Below, one piece after another: positions 56,924 to 61,975 of a stretch of 61,975 nt of DNA. The first letter of the stretch is position 1. Each line of letters opens with the position of its first letter. The translations under genes were made by a program, and so were the position numbers. The notes under the pieces are model-generated. The model was not told where the DNA came from, did not search any database, and saw nothing but the letters and a program-made list of their open reading frames with translations. This DNA is from Photobacterium iliopiscarium (GTDB lineage Bacteria > Pseudomonadota > Gammaproteobacteria > Enterobacterales > Vibrionaceae). The DNA lies in assembly GCF_003026395.1 (NCBI RefSeq), contig NZ_PYOO01000018.1, forward strand, positions 1 to 61,975, given 5' to 3'.

Positions 56924-59900
56924 TTAATGCGTATTATCAACGAGAAACGCATTATGGTTAAATAAGGATGACACAATATCAGCAGAAGATGCGCTATCAG
57001 CTAAACCTAACTCATGATGTGGATTGATATTTTCTAAAATAATATCTTGCTTTCCATGATCAATATTTAACGTAATATTGCCTTTATCGTCCGCGCTAGC
57101 CTTCACATTATCTAATAACATATCCATATCAGATCGAGGATTATCATCTTCAGTTGATAACAGATCTTTAATATCGATCTTATCCTTACCTAACTCAAAA
57201 TCAGTAATAGTATCAGTTTTAGTAGAAAGCGACGTTTCATGCCATGTGAACATATCGTTACCATTACCACCCGTTAAAATATCATTACCTTGTCCAGCAA
57301 CTAGAATATCATTACCATCAAAACCAAATAATGATTCACCTTGATTATCAGCGGTTAAAGTATTGGCCTGTTGATTACCAAAATTATCGCTCAACTCTAG
57401 GTTACCGCTATTAAGTAACGAATCTAATTTATCTTCGTTAGTCATACTCGCGGCATTATCACCAAAGAGATCATTATGGCTGACGCCGTTCAAAATGATG
57501 TTTTGAACCACTTTATGATGATCATCAAAAATCTGAATTTCAGTATTGTCTTGTTGCTCAATAATATTCAAATGATTATTCAGATCAGCTAAAGACTGAA
57601 TATTTTTTACGTGTAATGAATCACCTAATTCAATAGTATCAATACCTTTTTCAAAATCCATGATAGTGTCAATTGCAGGTATAGCATCGGTACCAAAATT
57701 ATTTTCTGACCATAGGAAGGTATCTTTACCCTCTCCACCAATCAAATTATCATTACCAAAACCACCATTTAACAAATCATTTCCAAGGCCACCATTTAAA
57801 GAATCATTACCACCATCACCGATAAGAATATCATTACCTTTTCCCCCCGTTAAATGATCATTACCACCATATGCATTATTACCAAATTTATCTAAATGAT
57901 TTGCAATAAAATGGTTTAAATCAGAGGTAAGAACCTTATCGACATTTCCATCATAATCTTTATCTGCTAAATACTGCTTCAGTAAATTAGCGGGCTTAGT
58001 TGACTCATCATCACTCTTTGGTTCTTGATATGTCCCACTAAGTAAACCGTCATCGTACATCCACTTGATATTCAGTGCATCACCGACAAGCACATCATTA
58101 TCATCACTACCAATAATGGTGTCACTTCCTGGAATAAAATGCTGACCTATATCATGAAAGGCATTATTTAATTCATTCGCATTAGTAATAACTTGAGAAT
58201 AACTTGGGGCTGTAGAATTATTATCATCATAACCCGCGCCCAATTTTGCAATTTCATTTACTTGTGTTCCATCACCAGAAGGACCAACAGCAATAGAGAC
58301 AATTTCTGTATTAGGTAAAAAATGTATTCCATTAGGATGGAATGAATCTTCATCTTTACCATCACTTAAAAAATAAACAATATTTCGTTCATTACTGTCA
58401 ACAATGTTTGCACTTGCCGCTTTTAATGCGCCTTCAAATTGCGTACCACCGCCAGCCCTAAGATTATCAATATAAGTATTGATCAACACATTGTGACTAT
58501 TCACAAATTGATGTGTTTTTTCATCATAATGAAACGATTCATTTCCTTGAACTGAACCACTAAATGTCACTATATTAAATTTTAATAAACTTTTATCGTT
58601 GGTACTATCAAGGATACCCGTCGTTAACGTTTCATACGCTTGCTTTGTCATATCAAAAATAGATGGCAACGATTTGAATGGATTACTAAAATCTACTCCA
58701 TCTGACGACTTAATATAAATATCAGAATAACCATCAGCATCATATTGTAAGCCGTTTTTAAGTTGATCGTACGTTACCGTTACCCAACCCTGAGAATTTG
58801 AAATACGAGTACCGTCAGCCGCTGTTAATTCTGAACTACCCGCAACATAGATGCGATAAGAGTCGGCTTTATGTCCGTGCACCGCATCTAGCGTTAATAA
58901 ACGACCAAAATACATACTGCCCGAAGTATCAATAACAAAATTCACATTTGTTGATATTTCAACTACTTTTGCAGGATCTAAATCACCGATTAATAAATCA
59001 GTACCAACAGTGCCCGTTATAGTGTTATCACCATTATTACCTTGAATAACAGCACCATCAATTTGATAAGCTTTCTCTGCAGTATCTGATGCCGTATGAC
59101 TTGCACCATCAGAGGTTGTTACCGATGCATCTACAATTCGATCACTATCGTTTAGTAAAGCCTCACCATCAACATTAATTTGATAATGGCCATCTTTTGC
59201 TTCACCCGTGAACTGTTGACCATCAATAGTCAATGTAACTGTATCACCATCCTTAACATCCTCACCAACAGAACCTTTAATGGTTACCGTACTCTTACCT
59301 TCAGCTTGAGTAACAATGTTATCGTCTGCAATAGAATCAATAGTCACTAACGCACCAATGTCTACTGTATACGGCTCATTAGCTTCTGTTGTCACATTAT
59401 GTGAACTATAAGATGTTGTAACACTTGCTATTGCCTTATGAGCATGCAGGATATCAATGCCAGCGATAGCAACGATCCAAGTAAGATCTGTCTGAACATG
59501 AGTAATATATTTATTACCATTAATTGTAACAGTAACTTCATCGCCTTCACGGGCTTGACCACCGACTTTACCCCTGACATCTATTGTTTTCTGATGACCT
59601 TCTTGTTGGGTAATGACGTTATCGCCAGTGATCTTATCAATGTCGATAGTGGCGTTAACATCTACCGTATAATTATGCTCAGCCGTGGCGGTTTTGCTGT
59701 TGCCTGCGGTATCAGTAGTGGTCACTGTTGCGCCAACATGATCCGTATTCGCATCCAACAAGACCTTGCCATCAACAGACAAATGCCATGACTTATCCGC
59801 TTGTACTTCGGCGGTGCCTAACGTTTTACCATCAAGGGTCACTGTTACCCAATCACCCGCTTTTACATCGCCGCCAACCGTACCGATGATCGCTTGAGAC

Positions 59901-61975
59901 TGTTCAGAATCAGGTCCGGTTACATTATTATCGGTAGCAATAGAGGTAATAGTAATCGCTGCCGCAATGTCAGTATCAACGGTGTAAATATGATCATCTG
60001 TCGCGGTGGCGCTATGGCCTGCTTCATCATGAGTTGTCACGGTAGCAGTGACGTTATCGGTGGTGGCGTTATCTAATACGCTGCCATCAACCTCTGCCGT
60101 CCACGTTAACTTGCCATTGTGACTTTCTACTGTGGCAGTACCTACCGCTTTACCATCTACAGTGATCGTAACGGTATCGCCGACTTTGACATCACCATCA
60201 ACAGTACCGGTTACTGGCACTTTGCTGTGGGACTCGTTCTCATTGATCACATTGTCACCACCAATGGTGGTGATGGTGACACCTGCATTGATACCAACCT
60301 GATAATTTTCTTCACTGCTTGCGGTGTCATTATGTGAACTGTATGACGTTGTGACTGTGGCAGTGGCTTTATCTGCATGCAACACATCATTGCCCGTGAC
60401 ATTCACTGACCATGTGTTACCCGCCTCAACCTTGGTGTTGTAATCGGTGCCATTAATCGTTACCACGACCTTGTCACCCACTTGCACTTGACCACCCACC
60501 GTACCGGTGATCGCAATGCTCTGCTGATGACCTTCTTGTTGGGTGATCTCGTTATCGCCAGTGATCTTATCAATGTCGATAGTGGCGTTAACATCTACCG
60601 TATAATTATGCTCAGCCGTGGCGGTTTTGCTGTTGCCTGCGGTATCAGTAGTGGTCACTGTTGCGCCAACATGATCCGTATTCGCATCCAACAAGACCTT
60701 GCCATCAACAGACAAATGCCATGACTTATCCGCTTGTACTTCGGCGGTGCCTAACGTTTTACCATCAAGGGTCACTGTTACCCAATCGCCCGCTTTCACA
60801 TCGCCGCCAACCGTACCAATAATCGCTTGGGACTGTTCAGAATCAGGGCCGGTTACATTATCATCGGTAGCAATCGAGGTAATAGTAATCGCTGCCGCAA
60901 TGTCAGTATCAACAGTGTAAATATGATCATCTGTCGCAGTGGCGCTATGGCCTGCTTCATCATGAGTTGTCACGGTAGCGGTGACATTATCGGTGGTGGC
61001 GTTATCTAATACGCTGCCATCAACCTCTGCCGTCCACGTTAACTTGCCATTGTGACTTTCTACTGTGGCAGTACCTACCGCTTTACCATCTACAGTAATT
61101 GTAACGGTATCGCCGACTTTAACATCACCATCAACAGTACCGGTTACTGGCACTTTGCTGTGGGACTCGTTCTCATTGATCACATTGTCACCACCAATGG
61201 TGGTGATGGTTACACCCGCATTGATGCCAACTTGATAATTTTCTTCACTGCTTGCGGTGTCATTATGTGAACTGTATGACGTTGTGACTGTGGCAGTGGC
61301 TTTATCTGCATGCAACACATCATTGCCCGTGACATTCACTGACCATGTGTTACCCGCCTCAACCTTGGTGTTGTAATCGGTGCCATTAATCGTTACCACG
61401 ACCTTGTCACCCACTTGCACTTGACCACCCACCGTACCGGTGATCGCAATGCTCTGCTGATGACCTTCTTGTTGAGTGATCTCGTTATCGCCAGTGATCT
61501 TATCAATGTCGATAGTCGCGTTAACATCCACCGTATAATTATGCTCAGCCGTGGCGGTTTTGCTGTTGCCTGCGGTATCAGTAGTGGTCACTGTTGCGCC
61601 AACATGATCCGTATTCGCATCCAACAAGACCTTACCATCAACAGACAAATGCCATGACTTATCCGCTTGTACTTCGGCGGTGCCTAACGTTTTACCATCA
61701 AGGGTCACAGTAACCCAATCGCCCGCTTTTACATCGCCGCCAACCGTACCGATGATCGCTTGGGACTGTTCAGAATCAGGTCCGGTTACATTATCATCGG
61801 TAGCAATAGAGGTAATAGTAATCGCTGCCGCAATATCGGTATCAACGTTGTAAGGGTGATCGTCCGTCGCCGTAGCACTGTTGCCCGCATCATCCGTGGT
61901 GGTAACGGTTGCCGTCACACTATCAGCCGTCGCACCGTCTAAGACACTACCGTCGACTTCTGCCGTCCACGTTAA
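56924..61975 (-). CDS. Giant RTX adhesin with tandem Ig-like repeats and VWA domain, 5' end outside window
   Basis: The frame is open to the last base, so 1683 C-terminal residues are seen and the start lies beyond. Order from the N-terminal side: seven and a half Ig-like repeats of about 100 residues (61975 to about 59350), one divergent repeat (to about 59050), a von Willebrand A domain with MIDAS DTSGSM near 58920 and LSDGKD near 58360, a first calcium-binding RTX block (GGxGxD nonapeptides, 57690-57870), a second RTX block (57230-57330), and the type I secretion signal at the C-terminus. It is a LapA/FrhA-like surface adhesin exported by a type I system; no export genes are in the window. 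It probably mediates attachment or biofilm formation. Confidence 0.9.
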   Translation of the reverse strand, partial: LTWTAEVDGSVLDGATADSVTATVTTTDDAGNSATATDDHPYNVDTDIAAAITITSIATDDNVTGPDSEQSQAIIGTVGGDVKAGDWVTVTLDGKTLGTAEVQADKSWHLSVDGKVLLDANTDHVGATVTTTDTAGNSKTATAEHNYTVDVNATIDIDKITGDNEITQQEGHQQSIAITGTVGGQVQVGDKVVVTINGTDYNTKVEAGNTWSVNVTGNDVLHADKATATVTTSYSSHNDTASSEENYQVGINAGVTITTIGGDNVINENESHSKVPVTGTVDGDVKVGDTVTITVDGKAVGTATVESHNGKLTWTAEVDGSVLDNATTDNVTATVTTHDEAGHSATATDDHIYTVDTDIAAAITITSIATDDNVTGPDSEQSQAIIGTVGGDVKAGDWVTVTLDGKTLGTAEVQADKSWHLSVDGKVLLDANTDHVGATVTTTDTAGNSKTATAEHNYTVDVNATIDIDKITGDNEITQQEGHQQSIAITGTVGGQVQVGDKVVVTINGTDYNTKVEAGNTWSVNVTGNDVLHADKATATVTTSYSSHNDTASSEENYQVGINAGVTITTIGGDNVINENESHSKVPVTGTVDGDVKVGDTVTITVDGKAVGTATVESHNGKLTWTAEVDGSVLDNATTDNVTATVTTHDEAGHSATATDDHIYTVDTDIAAAITITSIATDNNVTGPDSEQSQAIIGTVGGDVKAGDWVTVTLDGKTLGTAEVQADKSWHLSVDGKVLLDANTDHVGATVTTTDTAGNSKTATAEHNYTVDVNATIDIDKITGDNVITQQEGHQKTIDVRGKVGGQAREGDEVTVTINGNKYITHVQTDLTWIVAIAGIDILHAHKAIASVTTSYSSHNVTTEANEPYTVDIGALVTIDSIADDNIVTQAEGKSTVTIKGSVGEDVKDGDTVTLTIDGQQFTGEAKDGHYQINVDGEALLNDSDRIVDASVTTSDGASHTASDTAEKAYQIDGAVIQGNNGDNTITGTVGTDLLIGDLDPAKVVEISTNVNFVIDTSGSMYFGRLLTLDAVHGHKADSYRIYVAGSSELTAADGTRISNSQGWVTVTYDQLKNGLQYDADGYSDIYIKSSDGVDFSNPFKSLPSIFDMTKQAYETLTTGILDSTNDKSLLKFNIVTFSGSVQGNESFHYDEKTHQFVNSHNVLINTYIDNLRAGGGTQFEGALKAASANIVDSNERNIVYFLSDGKDEDSFHPNGIHFLPNTEIVSIAVGPSGDGTQVNEIAKLGAGYDDNNSTAPSYSQVITNANELNNAFHDIGQHFIPGSDTIIGSDDNDVLVGDALNIKWMYDDGLLSGTYQEPKSDDESTKPANLLKQYLADKDYDGNVDKVLTSDLNHFIANHLDKFGNNAYGGNDHLTGGKGNDILIGDGGNDSLNGGLGNDLLNGGFGNDNLIGGEGKDTFLWSENNFGTDAIPAIDTIMDFEKGIDTIELGDSLHVKNIQSLADLNNHLNIIEQQDNTEIQIFDDHHKVVQNIILNGVSHNDLFGDNAASMTNEDKLDSLLNSGNLELSDNFGNQQANTLTADNQGESLFGFDGNDILVAGQGNDILTGGNGNDMFTWHETSLSTKTDTITDFELGKDKIDIKDLLSTEDDNPRSDMDMLLDNVKASADDKGNITLNIDHGKQDIILENINPHHELGLADSASSADIVSSLFNHNAFLVDNTH
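59605..61975 (-). repeat. 933-bp higher-order tandem repeat in the adhesin gene
   Basis: Three Ig-like units A (102 aa), B (100 aa) and C (109 aa) form a 311-aa cassette repeated in order. A starts at 61822, 60889 and 59956; B at 61516 and 60583; C at 61216 and 60283. Copies differ by few bases, including at silent positions. The third B (59650-59351) is diverged. At the window edge a further C' is partly visible, diverged at its end. Confidence 0.92.

Noticed and set aside
59438..61942. A family of plus-strand ORFs of 60-117 codons recurring every 933 bases opposite the adhesin gene
   Set aside because: They are antisense shadows of the repeated coding sequence; they recur because the repeat recurs, have no ribosome sites and encode unnatural Ile/Arg/Cys-rich peptides.
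59605..61975. CRISPR or satellite array
   Set aside because: The repeats are 933 bases, coding, and in frame with the adhesin; there are no short repeats with unique spacers.

Overview
The window is AT-rich chromosomal DNA from a marine gammaproteobacterium of the Vibrionaceae, most likely Photobacterium. The reasons are a long Vibrio-type PurC (367 aa), a SEC-C protein of the family named after Photobacterium profundum PBPRA1643, DUF4250 and DUF2884 (YggN) proteins, a Vibrio-type concentrative nucleoside transporter, and general codon use. The genus call is an inference from gene content. I see no insertion sequences, prophage, CRISPR arrays, rRNA or tRNA genes.

Layout. 1-4547: the tail of a class III alcohol dehydrogenase, a dicarboxylate/amino acid symporter, a probable SOS-box promoter ahead of a 44-aa protein, and a UvrD-like helicase. 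4765-8426: a DUF445 protein, a YdjM-like membrane hydrolase, purC with a PurR operator, and a coiled-coil orphan. 8507-12184: zwf-pgl-gnd, the complete oxidative pentose phosphate branch in one operon. 12185-13729: a gene-poor stretch with a structured-RNA candidate and a promoter followed at once by a terminator, then the SEC-C protein and a SpoU methyltransferase. 13788-17179: a solute-binding protein translationally coupled to a diguanylate cyclase. 17390-23970: an NlpC/P60 hydrolase, Ap4A phosphorylase, an aromatic amino acid permease preceded by a 45-aa Phe/Ser-rich small ORF, a DUF805 pair, a CNT nucleoside transporter and a LysR regulator. 24160-27839: pstSCAB behind PhoB boxes. 27974-31570: a YeaR-like cupin, an orphan protein, an MscS channel and an HslJ lipoprotein. 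31582-35093: divergent metE/metR with MetR and MetJ sites. 35118-41187: DUF4250, a membrane protein, glpABC and a small lipoprotein. 41203-45122: a divergent MFS/LysR pair and dcuC. 45219-49658: aaeXAB divergent from an aaeR-like regulator. 49752-55951: RNase H1, a YbdG-type channel, YgiQ, PldA and an overlapping 51-aa membrane protein. 56061-61975: YggN and the 3' part of a giant RTX adhesin whose 5' end lies outside the window.

How it fits together. Much of the window is metabolic housekeeping with readable local control: PurR on purC, PhoB on pst, MetJ/MetR on metE/metR, and CRP/GlpR on glp. Anaerobic or carbon-source genes (glpABC, dcuC) sit among envelope and stress genes (two mechanosensitive channels, PldA, HslJ, NlpC/P60). 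The cyclic-di-GMP module and the large adhesin both point to a surface lifestyle, but nothing here links them directly.

I found no clearly new multi-gene defence or mobile system. The most unusual items are the SOS-box small protein (1921-2192), the orphan binding protein/diguanylate cyclase pair (13788-17179), the small ORF ahead of the aromatic permease (20440-20577), the structured intergenic RNA candidate (12396-12485) and the 933-bp higher-order repeat in the adhesin gene.
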